Positions 1 to 8,394 of a stretch of 64,000 nucleotides of DNA are shown piece by piece. Made by a program: the position numbers and the translations under genes. The notes under the pieces are model-generated. The model saw nothing but the letters and a program-made list of their open reading frames with translations. It was not told the DNA's origin and ran no database searches. Location: the NCBI GenBank assembly GCA_009773495.1, contig WSXW01000008.1:1-64000 (forward strand), given 5' to 3'. Source of the stretch: Bacillota bacterium. GTDB lineage: Bacteria; Bacillota; UBA994. Numbering within the stretch: position 1 is the stretch's first letter; each line of letters starts with the position of its first letter.

Positions 1-299
1 GGGCCTGACTGCTTTGGCCGGGGTTTGCTGCCACAGTATGGGTTACGAGTGCACTGACCATTAAGAGCATGAGCAGCAGCAGAAGCGCACTTCGCTTCCA
101 TTCGACAACTGTGTCGAATGATGTCGAAAGCAAGAGGTCCGCTGAACGGACAGTCAGCGAGCCTCTTGCATTGTACAGGGAGTCTACGACTTCGATGTCA
201 AGGGAGAAATCCAAGTGGCGGCAACCACAAGGATGAGAGTACCGATGCAACAAAGCCAAGAAAGCCATGAGTCAAGAAATCCGAGCATAGCGACTGCAT
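1..299 (+). other. Non-coding stretch, possibly 5' part of the decayed group II intron
   Basis: No convincing gene is present. Several short hairpins are visible, for example TTCGACA at about 102-108 with TGTCGAA at 112-118. The stretch leads directly into the maturase relic, so it may be internally deleted intron RNA. That is inference; I cannot identify domain I elements with certainty. Confidence 0.3.
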
Positions 300-547
300 A
301 TGCAAACTAGCCTGAGTCTGAAAGACATATCCAAGAAGTACAACGCAATAATCCGTGGCTGGAGTAATTACATCGGACGCTTTTACAAGAACGAGATGGA
401 AAATGTGTTCAGACACATCAACTCAGCACTCCAGCGGCTGGGCGCAAAAGAAGTACAAACATCTCGCGAGGCGGTCGAACCAATGCGTGGTTGAACGAAA
501 TTGTTAGACGCGACCCGACACCCTTTGCGCACTGGGAAATGGGCTTG
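300..547 (+). pseudogene. Group II intron reverse transcriptase/maturase, C-terminal relic
   Basis: These fragments resemble the maturase (domain X) end of group II intron-encoded reverse transcriptases. The first reads SLKDISKKYNAIIRGWSNYI, which fits the family signature NPIIRGWxNY. The frame is broken twice: near base 438 it must shift to continue as RWAQKKYKHLARR, and near base 484 it shifts again to give AWLNEIVRRDPTPFAHWE, which fits the family ending in LFAHW. An in-frame stop (288-290) lies just upstream and the polymerase domain is absent, so this is a dead remnant. It lies directly before intron domains V and VI, as expected for an open reading frame carried in domain IV. Identification is by motif recognition; the exact intron class is not known. 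Confidence 0.8.
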
Positions 548-564
548 GTGAGACTAGATAACAA

Positions 565-634
565 GAGCCGGATGAGTCGAGAGGCTCACGCCCGGTTCTG
601 TAAGGGTCTGGGGGTGAGAGCCCCCGGGCTACTC
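565..634 (+). ncRNA. Group II intron domains V and VI (3' end of intron)
   Basis: Bases 565-598 form a 34-nt hairpin of the domain V type: GAGCCG at the 5' side pairs with CGGTTC at the 3' side, and the apical part is closed by a GAGA (GNRA) tetraloop. It is followed by a second hairpin (CTGGGGG at 608-614 with CCCCCGG at 621-627) and the sequence GGGCTACTC, typical of domain VI and the intron 3' end, so the boundary is near 634. A T-rich stretch follows. Without a functional maturase the element could not move by itself. Whether domain I to IV RNA survives upstream cannot be judged by eye. Confidence 0.75.
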
Positions 635-811
635 GGCGTTCTTTTTGTTTTTACTAGTATAAACTACACGCAAACGAGCAGGATTGTATTAGCAAGTTCG
701 GAGAGGGAAAAGGACTACGAGTATAGAATTATAGACATAGTAGAGAATGTGCTTGACGGGTCTATCCTCAACCATTTGCGGATAGCGATATGAACGTGGA
801 GGAGCGGAACA

Positions 812-1564
812 ATGGATAAAGATAAGAAGATTGCCGTGTTAATCGATGCTGACAATGTATCCGATAAATATATAAAGTATATAATTGATGAAATCTCAAA
901 TCATGGAGTACCTACTTACAAAAGAATTTATGGTGACTGGACCAAGCCACAGCTAACACCGTGGAAAAGTGTCCTGCTCAACTACTCGATAACCCCCATA
1001 CAGCAATACAGCTATACAACAGGCAAAAATTCATCTGATGCCGCTCTCATAATAGATGCAATGGACATACTGTACTCAAATAACGTAGATGGTTTTTGCA
1101 TTGTGTCTAGTGACAGTGATTTTACCAGGTTAGCAGCGCGCCTCCGAGAAGCAGGTATGTCGGTTATAGGGATGGGCGAAAAGAAAACGCCTACACCGTT
1201 TATCTCCGCATGTGAGAAGTTTAAATATCTCGAAGTACTAGCGTCAATGGCCTCGACGCCTACGGAAGCCGCAAGTGTCAAAGAAGCACAAAGACAAGAA
1301 GAATCAAAGGCGACTATGACCAGTGTGGATAAGCTCATCGAGGTCATAAGAACAATTATTACTGAGGTATCGGACGAAGATGGTTGGGCGTTCTTAGGTG
1401 ATTTGGGTAACATTCTAAATAAGCGGTATCCAGATTTCGATACTAGAAACTACGGTTACACCAAGCTTACGCCTTTTGTGGCCTCTCTAAAGCGATTTGA
1501 GATTCGGTCAACTAGAACCAGCAATCCGAGCATTAGTCTCAAGCATATCAGAAATAAGGAATAG
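812..1564 (+). CDS. NYN-domain (LabA/DUF88-like) protein with C-terminal OST-HTH/LOTUS domain
   Basis: A 250-residue protein. The N-terminal part (about 5-140) is a NYN domain, a PIN-like nuclease fold. The acidic residues expected at a metal site are visible as D12 in VLIDADN, D76 in SSDAAL, and D101/D103 in SSDSDF. After a polar linker, residues about 170-245 (DKLIEVIRTII...GDLGNILNKRYPDFD...FEIR) look like an OST-HTH/LOTUS domain, a module linked to RNA binding. This architecture is known in bacteria and is usually presumed to act on RNA, but the substrate is unknown. The start follows GGAGGAGCGGAACA. Base composition is much more AT-rich than the neighbours (15 of 60 G+C at 841-900), which with the adjacent intron relic suggests acquisition by transfer. 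Confidence 0.85.
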   Translation: MDKDKKIAVLIDADNVSDKYIKYIIDEISNHGVPTYKRIYGDWTKPQLTPWKSVLLNYSITPIQQYSYTTGKNSSDAALIIDAMDILYSNNVDGFCIVSSDSDFTRLAARLREAGMSVIGMGEKKTPTPFISACEKFKYLEVLASMASTPTEAASVKEAQRQEESKATMTSVDKLIEVIRTIITEVSDEDGWAFLGDLGNILNKRYPDFDTRNYGYTKLTPFVASLKRFEIRSTRTSNPSISLKHIRNKE

Positions 1565-1573
1565 CGGCGAAAC

Positions 1574-1599
1574 ACAGGGGCACCCGGAGGTGCCCCTGT
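1574..1599. terminator. Hairpin terminator between convergent genes
   Basis: An 11-bp perfect stem (ACAGGGGCACC with GGTGCCCCTGT) with a CGGA loop is placed between the convergent NYN gene and pepF, followed by TTAATT. It could serve both strands; the T tract is short. Confidence 0.6.
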
Positions 1600-1630
1600 T
1601 AATTCAGTAAATACAGCCACGAGGAGGCAC

Positions 1631-3430
1631 CTAGAAGCTCTTCTCTACCTCGTCCACCAGAGATCCTACATAAGTGACGGCTTTGCGGATGGCGTCAGGT
1701 TGAGTCATATCTACTCCAGCCATTTTAGCAAGCTCTACCGGCGGCTTAGTTCCGCCAGCCTTAAGCACCTCAAGCCACGTATCAATTACTGGCTGGCCTT
1801 CTTCTTGGATCAGTTTAGCAACAGCTGTGCCAACCGTGAGACCAGCAGAGTAGCTGTAGGGATAGAGACCCATGTAGTAGTGTGGCTGGCGCATCCAAGT
1901 TAGCTTGGCCCCGTCATCAATCTCCACTTCTCCGCCCCAGAACTCTTCAAGGATTTCACCTTGGACTGTGCTCAGCACGGACGCGGTAATGGGCTGGCCC
2001 TTCTCCGCAAGCACGTAGGTGCGGCGTTGCAGTTCACCCTCAATAAGGTGGCGCACAAAGTTGTGGTGGTATGTCATCAGGAACTGCATAGCCAGCCATC
2101 TGCGCATGCGAGGGTCATTAGTCTGCGAGCCAATATAGTTACCGACCAAGAGCTCATTAATTATTGAAGGAGCCTCGGTAAAAAACACGGACCCTCTGAC
2201 ATTGCTCAGGCGCTGGTTCCTCATGGAGAGTACGCCGTGCCCAGCGTGTCCTAGTTCATGGGCTAGGATAAGAACGTTGCGCATGCTGTCTGTCCAAGTA
2301 ACCAAGATGTACGGATGCACATCGGGAACCCCGGCACAGAAGGCGCCTGTAGACTTGCCGATATTATCGGCTAGGTCAATCCAGCGATTCTTCAGGCCGT
2401 CGGACATAATTTGCGAGTACTCCGGACCCAGCACTTCGAGCCCCTTGAGAATAACTTCGGAAGCAGCCTCAAAAGTTGTGGGTGGGTTGAAGTCAGGGTC
2501 AAGCGGGGCTTCGATGTCGCAGTAGAGCAGTTTATCCAAGCCCAATACCTGCTTGCGAAGCTGAGCGTAACGGCGCATGTGAGGGGCAATCTCTTTTAGT
2601 ATAATATCGTGCAAATTATGATACGCCTCTAATGTGACCTCTTGGCCGGCCATTATCATGTGGGTTGCCGAAGCGTAGCCACGCAGGCGCGCTAGCACCA
2701 CATTCTTCTTTACCTCTGTACCCCAAGTAGCGCCGTAGGTATTCTGATAGGCCTTAAGACCCTTGGTAAAGGAAGCAAAGGCGTTGCGACGCAATGCGAC
2801 GTCGGCTGACTTCTCGTAAGTCTCCTCGTACAGCGCGAAGGACATAGGATAGCTGTTGCCCTCGCTGTCTAATATCGGCTCAAACGTCATATCAGCTGCC
2901 TTAGACCGGTTGTAGACCACCCCGGGGGAACTCAATACCTCACCTAGTGAGGCTAAAGCCATTTCCGTCTCAGAGTGCAGCATATATGGCTTTTCATCGA
3001 GCATTTTCTGGAGCATTCGTTCGAAGCTCTTTAGCGGAGGTTCTTCAGCTAGGTATCTCTCAAGGGTGCCATCCGCTAGGCTTAGAGCTTCCGAACGAAC
3101 AAATGAGGTTGCCGCCTGAACCTGAGCAGCCACGGACGAAGCCCGTCCCATCGCCATCTGGTTAGCGGGGTCAGTACCATCGCCCGAATTCATTAAAGAG
3201 GCAAAAGTCATGACGCGCCATAGTCTCTTTTGCAGAGCCTCTGCCGCCTCCAAGCACTGTACCAAGACAGTCGAGCCTTCGCCGAGCCTTCCGTTGTACT
3301 GGGTCACGCTAGGGATGTCAGTGGCTACGGCAGCCATTTCCGTTTCCCAGGCTGTAAGAGAAGGAAAGATATCGTCTAGATTCCAGGTGAGATGAGCAGG
3401 TACTTCCGACCTTGTAAGTCTCTTCTTCAT
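1631..3430 (-). CDS. pepF: Oligoendopeptidase F (M3B zinc metallopeptidase)
   Basis: A 599-residue cytoplasmic peptidase of the M3B family, which cleaves short oligopeptides and so recycles peptides for amino acid supply. The zinc-binding HEXXH motif is HELGH at residues 391-395 in the context LILAHELGHAGHG. The N-terminal PepF-type domain (WNLDDIFPSLTAWE) is complete and the length matches the family. An upstream in-frame ATG at 3478 exists, but AAGGAGGG lies just before the ATG at 3430 and the sequence from there (MKKRLTRSEVP) fits the family N-terminus, so the later start is chosen. It stands alone, convergent with the NYN gene. Confidence 0.93.
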   Translation of the reverse strand: MKKRLTRSEVPAHLTWNLDDIFPSLTAWETEMAAVATDIPSVTQYNGRLGEGSTVLVQCLEAAEALQKRLWRVMTFASLMNSGDGTDPANQMAMGRASSVAAQVQAATSFVRSEALSLADGTLERYLAEEPPLKSFERMLQKMLDEKPYMLHSETEMALASLGEVLSSPGVVYNRSKAADMTFEPILDSEGNSYPMSFALYEETYEKSADVALRRNAFASFTKGLKAYQNTYGATWGTEVKKNVVLARLRGYASATHMIMAGQEVTLEAYHNLHDIILKEIAPHMRRYAQLRKQVLGLDKLLYCDIEAPLDPDFNPPTTFEAASEVILKGLEVLGPEYSQIMSDGLKNRWIDLADNIGKSTGAFCAGVPDVHPYILVTWTDSMRNVLILAHELGHAGHGVLSMRNQRLSNVRGSVFFTEAPSIINELLVGNYIGSQTNDPRMRRWLAMQFLMTYHHNFVRHLIEGELQRRTYVLAEKGQPITASVLSTVQGEILEEFWGGEVEIDDGAKLTWMRQPHYYMGLYPYSYSAGLTVGTAVAKLIQEEGQPVIDTWLEVLKAGGTKPPVELAKMAGVDMTQPDAIRKAVTYVGSLVDEVEKSF

Positions 3431-3567
3431 ATAAACCCTCCTTTGGTGGGCGGAGGACAACTCCGACCATTTACTCATAGATATATTCGGAGTAAGAGTC
3501 CAGTTTTCCTCTTGTGAACGAACATTTAGGTATTAGACACATGCCGATTAGGATGATGCTTCTTGAC

Positions 3568-3582
3568 GACAGGAATCCTGTC
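3568..3582. promoter_or_regulatory. Palindrome upstream of msrA (possible operator)
   Basis: GACAGGA and its exact inverse TCCTGTC flank a single base, just 3' of TTGACG (3563-3568) and overlapping TATAAG (3583-3588). The spacing between those hexamers is only 14, so the promoter assignment is weak, but the palindrome sits where an operator would. Confidence 0.35.
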
Positions 3583-3631
3583 TATAAGTGGCGAAATAAG
3601 CTAAGCAAAGCTTAGTATAAGGGGTGGCTCA

Positions 3632-4195
3632 ATGACTAACACAAAGTTAGAAACCGCTATATTGGCAGGAGGATGCTTTTGGTGCATGGTTTCCCCGTTT
3701 GATGTACTCGAAGGCATAGTAGAGGTTAAGTCGGGCTATATAGGAGGGCATCTTGAAAACCCCACCTACAAGGACGTTAAGACGCAAAAGTCAGGCCACT
3801 ACGAGGCAGTGAGAATACTTTATGACCCTACCCTTGTTAGCTACGAAAAGCTGCTTCAAGCCTTTTGGATGCAAATAGACCCTACAGATGCGGGCGGGCA
3901 ATTCCACGACAGAGGGGAGGCTTACCGCACAGCCATTTTTTTCACTACTCCTGAACAGCAGCAAAGTGCAGCAGATTCTAAGCAAGCGCTAGAGGAGTCC
4001 AAGCGTTTCTCCGACCCCATAGTCACGCAAATTTTACCCGCCACAGTCTTCTATGATGCTGAAGATTATCATCAAGACTTTTACACAAAAAGTCCGGTTG
4101 AGTATAAGGCAGATAGAAAGGTATCCGGGCGAGATGAATTCATCAAGCAATATTGGGGTAATGAGTATTGGGAAATTTATAAGCAGAGCACATAA
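3632..4195 (+). CDS. msrA: Peptide methionine sulfoxide reductase MsrA
   Basis: A 187-residue enzyme that reduces the S-epimer of methionine sulfoxide in proteins and free methionine, repairing oxidative damage. The catalytic signature GGCFWC is at residues 13-18, with C15 the expected nucleophile, and the conserved sequences SGYIGG, PTYKDV, GHYEAV and QFHDRGEAYRTAIFF follow in order. It lacks a fused MsrB domain. The gene is monocistronic, between the pepF promoter region and its own strong terminator. The start ATG is preceded by AAGGGGTGG. Confidence 0.95.
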   Translation: MTNTKLETAILAGGCFWCMVSPFDVLEGIVEVKSGYIGGHLENPTYKDVKTQKSGHYEAVRILYDPTLVSYEKLLQAFWMQIDPTDAGGQFHDRGEAYRTAIFFTTPEQQQSAADSKQALEESKRFSDPIVTQILPATVFYDAEDYHQDFYTKSPVEYKADRKVSGRDEFIKQYWGNEYWEIYKQST

Positions 4196-4242
4196 GTTAC
4201 AATCAGGCTGACCGTATCCTTGAGTCATACCAGTCTCTAAGG

Positions 4243-4275
4243 CTCTCCCTTTCATAAAAAAAGGGAGAGTTTTTA
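4243..4275 (+). terminator. Rho-independent terminator after msrA
   Basis: CTCTCCCTTT pairs with AAAGGGAGAG (10 bp), followed directly by TTTTT. This is a textbook intrinsic terminator. Confidence 0.9.
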
Positions 4276-4284
4276 TGCTTTTTA

Positions 4285-4313
4285 TTGCATAATTATACCT
4301 AATGATCTATAGT
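4285..4313 (+). promoter_or_regulatory. Sigma-A-type promoter for argGH
   Basis: TTGCAT (4285-4290) and TATAGT (4308-4313) are separated by exactly 17 bases and lie between the msrA terminator and the argG ribosome binding site AGGAGG. Confidence 0.65.
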
Positions 4314-4345
4314 AATACGTATATGATTTTCAGGAGGAATGCAAT

Positions 4346-5548
4346 GTGAATAAAGTAGTTTTGGCCTATTCAGGTGGCTTAGATACATCGGTTATTATTC
4401 CGTGGCTTATTGAGAACTATGGTTTAGAGGTCATTGCTATGGTTGGTAACGTAGGGCAAACCGAAAACTGGGAGGCACTACGCCAAAAAGCGCTCAGCAC
4501 CGGAGCTAGCAAGGTATATATCGAAGACCTAAAAGACGAATTCGTCCATGAGTATATTTGGCCTACATTAAAAGCAGGTGCCGTATATGAGGGTAAGTAC
4601 TTGCTGGGCACATCCTTCGCCCGCCCCATCATTGCTAAGCGCTTAGTGGAAATAGCTCATAAGGAAGGAGCTACCGCAATTGCCCATGGTTGCACAGGCA
4701 AGGGCAACGACCAGGTTCGGTTTGAGCTGACGATAAAGGCTCTAGCCCCAGGCATGAAGGTTATTGCGCCTTGGCGCATCTGGGATATCCGTTCTCGCGA
4801 GGACGCCATCGATTATGCTAACGCCCGGGGGATCCCTATCCCTGTTACTAAGGCCCGCCCTTATTCTATGGATCAAAACCTGTGGCACCTCAGCCACGAG
4901 GGCGGTAGCCTAGAAGATCCTTGGAACGAGCCCGCAGAGGATGTGCTGCTCATGGTAAATCCGCCTGAAAAAGCCCCTGATGAGAAGGAGTATATCGAGA
5001 TTGAGTTTAAGCAAGGTATTCCTGTAGGCCTTAATGGCGTTGCCTTAGGCGGGGTGACATTGATAGAGCAGCTTAATACTATTGCTGGAAAGCATGGAGT
5101 AGGGGTTGCCGACATGGTCGAAAACCGCCTTGTGGGCATGAAATCACGTGGTGTTTACGAGACCCCTGCCGGCACTATTCTTTATGCTGCTCATCAGGAG
5201 CTGGAGTTATTATGCCTAGACCGGGCCACCCTACACTATAAACAGCTAGTCGCTCAGCGTTATGCAGAGCTAGTGTATGATGGTCTGTGGCTCCACCCCC
5301 TGCGCGAAGCCCTCGACGCCTTCGTCAACGTCACTCAGGCCACCGTAACCGGCACCGTGCGCCTTAAACTCTATAAAGGCAGCTGCACCCCAGCCGGTAC
5401 TAAATCCCCCTTCTCACTCTACAACCAAGAATTCTGCACATTCGGCCAAGACAATGTCTACAACCAAAAGGATGCCGAAGGTTTTATTAATCTCTTTGGG
5501 CTACCTCTAGTCGTTCGGGCTAAAATGCAGCAAAAGGCGGGGTCGTAA
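4346..5548 (+). CDS. argG: Argininosuccinate synthase
   Basis: A 400-residue enzyme that joins citrulline and aspartate with ATP to form argininosuccinate in arginine synthesis. The N-terminal ATP pyrophosphatase P-loop is [10 protein letters not shown]. The conserved [11 protein letters not shown] and [14 protein letters not shown] segments and the C-terminal KLYKGS segment are present, and length is full. The start is GTG; an ATG two bases upstream overlaps it but is followed at once by TGA. AGGAGG is placed correctly. The stop is followed with no gap by argH, so both are one operon. Confidence 0.97.
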   Translation: MNKVVLAYSGGLDTSVIIPWLIENYGLEVIAMVGNVGQTENWEALRQKALSTGASKVYIEDLKDEFVHEYIWPTLKAGAVYEGKYLLGTSFARPIIAKRLVEIAHKEGATAIAHGCTGKGNDQVRFELTIKALAPGMKVIAPWRIWDIRSREDAIDYANARGIPIPVTKARPYSMDQNLWHLSHEGGSLEDPWNEPAEDVLLMVNPPEKAPDEKEYIEIEFKQGIPVGLNGVALGGVTLIEQLNTIAGKHGVGVADMVENRLVGMKSRGVYETPAGTILYAAHQELELLCLDRATLHYKQLVAQRYAELVYDGLWLHPLREALDAFVNVTQATVTGTVRLKLYKGSCTPAGTKSPFSLYNQEFCTFGQDNVYNQKDAEGFINLFGLPLVVRAKMQQKAGS

Positions 5549-6925
5549 GTGAAGAAGCTGTGGGGCGGGCGCTTTAGCAAAGAGACCAGCTCGTTAATAG
5601 ACGATTTTCATTCGTCCATATCGTTTGACCAACGACTCTATCGCGAAGACATCCGCGGCAGTCAAGCTCACGCAACAATGCTCGGCGAGCAAGGAATCAT
5701 GGCAGCAGCAGAGGCCGAACTTCTTGTTAAGGAGCTTGGCGCTATCCTGGTGGATATAGAAGCAGGCCGGGTAGAGTTTGATCTAGCTGCCGAAGACATT
5801 CATATGAATGTGGAGCGATTGCTTATTGCCCGCCTCGGCCCAGTCGGCAAAAAGCTACACACCGGGCGCAGTCGCAATGACCAAGTCGCTCTCGACTTGC
5901 GCCTGTATATGCGCCGCGAGATTAGCGGCATCCAAGAACAGCTGCTGCACCTGCTCAAAGTACTCCTGGAGCTAGGAGATAAGCACATCGAGACCGTTAT
6001 GCCAGGTTACACCCACCTGCAGCGTGCCCAGCCCGTAACCTTAGCACACCACTTGCTAGCGTATAGCGCAATGTTTAAGCGCGACTACGAGCGCCTTTCA
6101 GATGCAGTCAAACGCCTCAATATCTGTCCGCTCGGCGCAGGCGCTCTCGCCGGCACCACCTACAACCTGGCCCCCATGCGTGTGGCCGAGCTCTTAGAGT
6201 TTGATGACGTGGCCCTTAACTCCATGGACGCCGTAAGTGATAGAGACCATGCGATAGAATTCTGTGCGGCCGCATCGCTTATCATGATGCATCTAAGCAG
6301 GTTCAGTGAAGAGATCATCCTCTGGTCAAGCGCGGAGTATAGCTTTATTGAACTCGATGATGCCTATAGCACCGGTAGTTCCATCATGCCCCAAAAAAAG
6401 AATCCCGACGTAGCGGAGCTAGTGCGGGGTAAAACCGGCCGTGTATACGGGGACCTATTTACCTTGCTTACCCTCATGAAGGGTCTACCCTTAGCCTACA
6501 ATAAGGACATGCAAGAGGATAAAGAGGCGGTATTCGACGCCATAGACACGGTAAAAGCTTGTCTGCTCGTCTTCCCGCCCATGCTACAAACCATGACTGT
6601 CAAGGCGCAGAATATGCGCCGCGCAGCAGAGGGCGGTTACACCAACGCTACCGACCTGGCCGACTACCTGGCTAAAAAAGGCATACCTTTCCGTGAGGCA
6701 CACGAAGTAGTGGGCCAGGCCGTACTCAATGCTATTACACAGGGCAAAGCCCTGTGTGAGATCTCTCTAGCAGAATACCAAGAGTGGTCCTCTGTCTTCG
6801 CCGAGGACTTATACGAAGCCATTAGTATGAAGACTTGTGTCGAGAAACGCGAAGTTCTTGGCGGACCAGCCCCGGCAGCCGTGCGTCAAGCCCTACAACG
6901 CCTGCGCACCTGGATGACGCAGTAA
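5549..6925 (+). CDS. argH: Argininosuccinate lyase
   Basis: A 458-residue lyase of the fumarase/aspartase superfamily that splits argininosuccinate to arginine and fumarate, the last step of arginine synthesis. N-terminus LWGGRF, the HTGRSRNDQVALDLRL segment, GYTHLQRAQP and the signature GSSIMPQKKNPD (serines at about 277-278) are all intact. The GTG start abuts the argG stop; the ribosome binding site lies inside the argG end. A distant paralogue of this fold occurs at 60369-61865 in a sugar operon. Confidence 0.97.
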   Translation: MKKLWGGRFSKETSSLIDDFHSSISFDQRLYREDIRGSQAHATMLGEQGIMAAAEAELLVKELGAILVDIEAGRVEFDLAAEDIHMNVERLLIARLGPVGKKLHTGRSRNDQVALDLRLYMRREISGIQEQLLHLLKVLLELGDKHIETVMPGYTHLQRAQPVTLAHHLLAYSAMFKRDYERLSDAVKRLNICPLGAGALAGTTYNLAPMRVAELLEFDDVALNSMDAVSDRDHAIEFCAAASLIMMHLSRFSEEIILWSSAEYSFIELDDAYSTGSSIMPQKKNPDVAELVRGKTGRVYGDLFTLLTLMKGLPLAYNKDMQEDKEAVFDAIDTVKACLLVFPPMLQTMTVKAQNMRRAAEGGYTNATDLADYLAKKGIPFREAHEVVGQAVLNAITQGKALCEISLAEYQEWSSVFAEDLYEAISMKTCVEKREVLGGPAPAAVRQALQRLRTWMTQ

Positions 6926-7301
6926 GTAAATAATACAAATCAGAGCTGGCTCACAATGGCTGGAACTGAACACGGACTTACCGGACTGGGCCGGACCCTC
7001 CTGTCCCGCATGTCCCGCTCGGTCCCGTATGTCCCCGCTGAATTTCTTTTATCTCACCCACTATTACCTCCGTATCAGAAAAATATCAGCTCCTCGATCA
7101 GGTTCCGGTCAATGGTACAGTTTCCTCCATCCCCTCCCCTCTTCCTCGTGCAAAATTTCACATTTTACTGGCTGAACAGGGTTACAATAGGTACAATAGA
7201 TGTGGATAGTATCTACTGTTGGGGACATTCCTCTGACTACCCTCAGTTTTGACCCTTGAAGAAGAGGCGTGTCTTCAAACCTAAGGAGGAGGAATCAAAC
7301 T
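6926..7301. other. Intergenic stretch without a convincing gene
   Basis: Between argH and the threonine dehydrogenase. It holds an imperfect direct repeat of GTCCCGCATGTCCCGC-like sequence (about 7000-7035). An inverted repeat, TTGAAGA (7256-7262) with TCTTCAA (7272-7278), lies in the probable 5' leader just before the AAGGAGGAGG ribosome binding site. A 98-codon open frame here has no ribosome binding site and no recognisable features. No clear promoter was identified. Confidence 0.5.
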
Positions 7302-8258
7302 GTGACAAAGAAAATTCTTATAACCGGAGCCCTAGGTCAGATCGGTACTGAGCTTACCGTATCCATGCGCAAGCATTACGGTGCAGACAACGTTATTGCC
7401 AGCGATATCATTACTGAAGTCCCCGAAGGAGCCCTTAAAGGTGGCTTATACGAAGTCGTAGACGTAGTAAAGCCTGACCAAATTGCCTCCGTCGTAAAGA
7501 AATACAACGTAAATCAAATTGTCCACCTTGCGGCCATCCTCTCTGCCGTAGGCGAAGCCAAGCCACACCTCGCCTGGGATGTTAATATGGGCGGTTTGTT
7601 TAACGTCCTAGAAGTCGCCCGTGAGACAAAAGCGGCCGTATTCACCCCCAGCTCTATCGCCGCCTTTGGGCCGTCTACTCCACCGGATAACACTCCCCAG
7701 GACACCCTGCAAAGGCCCACTACTATGTACGGCGTAACCAAGGTAGCAGGTGAGCTTCTGTGCGACTACTATTTTCTAAAGTACGGCGTAGACACCCGTG
7801 GTGTGCGCTTTCCTGGTCTTATCTCCTATGAAGCTTTGCCTGGCGGCGGCACTACTGACTATGCAGTACATATCTATTACGACGCGCTCAAGCATAAACG
7901 CTACACCTCATATATAAATAAGGGTACCTCTATGGACATGATGTACATGCCAGACGCCCTAGATGCCATCATGCACCTCATGGAAGCAGACCCTAACAAG
8001 TTAATACACCGCAACGCCTTTAACGTTACCGCTATGAGTTTTGATCCAGAAGTTCTAGCAGCCGAAATTAAAAAGCACATCCCAGAGTTTATCATCGGTT
8101 ACGATGTCGATCCAGTGCGGCAGCGTATCGCCGATTCTTGGCCGAACTCCCTCGACGACAGTGCCGCACGCATGGAGTGGGGCTGGAGTCCTAAGTACAA
8201 TCTCGCCTCCATGACCACCGACATGCTTGCCAAACTCAAAATCAAGCTAGCCCTATAA
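7302..8258 (+). CDS. L-threonine 3-dehydrogenase, SDR (epimerase-like) type
   Basis: A 318-residue extended short-chain dehydrogenase. It has the NAD-binding GxxGxxG motif as GALGQIG (residues 9-15) and the catalytic YxxxK as Y143-K147. The stretch PGLISYEALPGGGTTDYAV and the later MDMMYMPDALDAI are characteristic of the SDR-type threonine dehydrogenases, which oxidise threonine to 2-amino-3-oxobutyrate. Assignment to threonine is by family resemblance. The start is GTG at 7302, nine bases after AAGGAGGAGG; an upstream frame extension to 7269 lacks support. A threonine dehydratase gene lies 1.7 kb downstream, so two threonine-degrading routes sit close together. Confidence 0.88.
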   Translation: MTKKILITGALGQIGTELTVSMRKHYGADNVIASDIITEVPEGALKGGLYEVVDVVKPDQIASVVKKYNVNQIVHLAAILSAVGEAKPHLAWDVNMGGLFNVLEVARETKAAVFTPSSIAAFGPSTPPDNTPQDTLQRPTTMYGVTKVAGELLCDYYFLKYGVDTRGVRFPGLISYEALPGGGTTDYAVHIYYDALKHKRYTSYINKGTSMDMMYMPDALDAIMHLMEADPNKLIHRNAFNVTAMSFDPEVLAAEIKKHIPEFIIGYDVDPVRQRIADSWPNSLDDSAARMEWGWSPKYNLASMTTDMLAKLKIKLAL

Positions 8259-8275
8259 GCAACCTATAAGCAAGC

Positions 8276-8312
8276 AAAAACAGCAGCCTCATACGAGACG
8301 GCTGCTGTTTTT
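8276..8312. terminator. Bidirectional rho-independent terminator
   Basis: AAAAACAGCAGCC pairs with GGCTGCTGTTTTT around a short loop. Both ends carry A or T tracts, so it serves both convergent genes. Confidence 0.9.
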
Positions 8313-8394
8313 CTACCTACCCGTCCAGCGCAACAGTATCTCCGGCCATTGTTTTACAGTGATATCGCTTTTCTTCTTCGCGGTTTCCTCCCCC

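Noticed and set aside
491-793. A 100-codon open frame running from the intron relic into the flank
   Set aside because: Its first part is the third maturase fragment and it then reads through domains V and VI; no ribosome binding site or family similarity supports the rest.
6956-7252. A 98-codon open frame between argH and the threonine dehydrogenase gene
   Set aside because: No ribosome binding site, low-complexity proline/leucine content and no recognisable domain; it overlaps a repeat-like GTCCCGC stretch.
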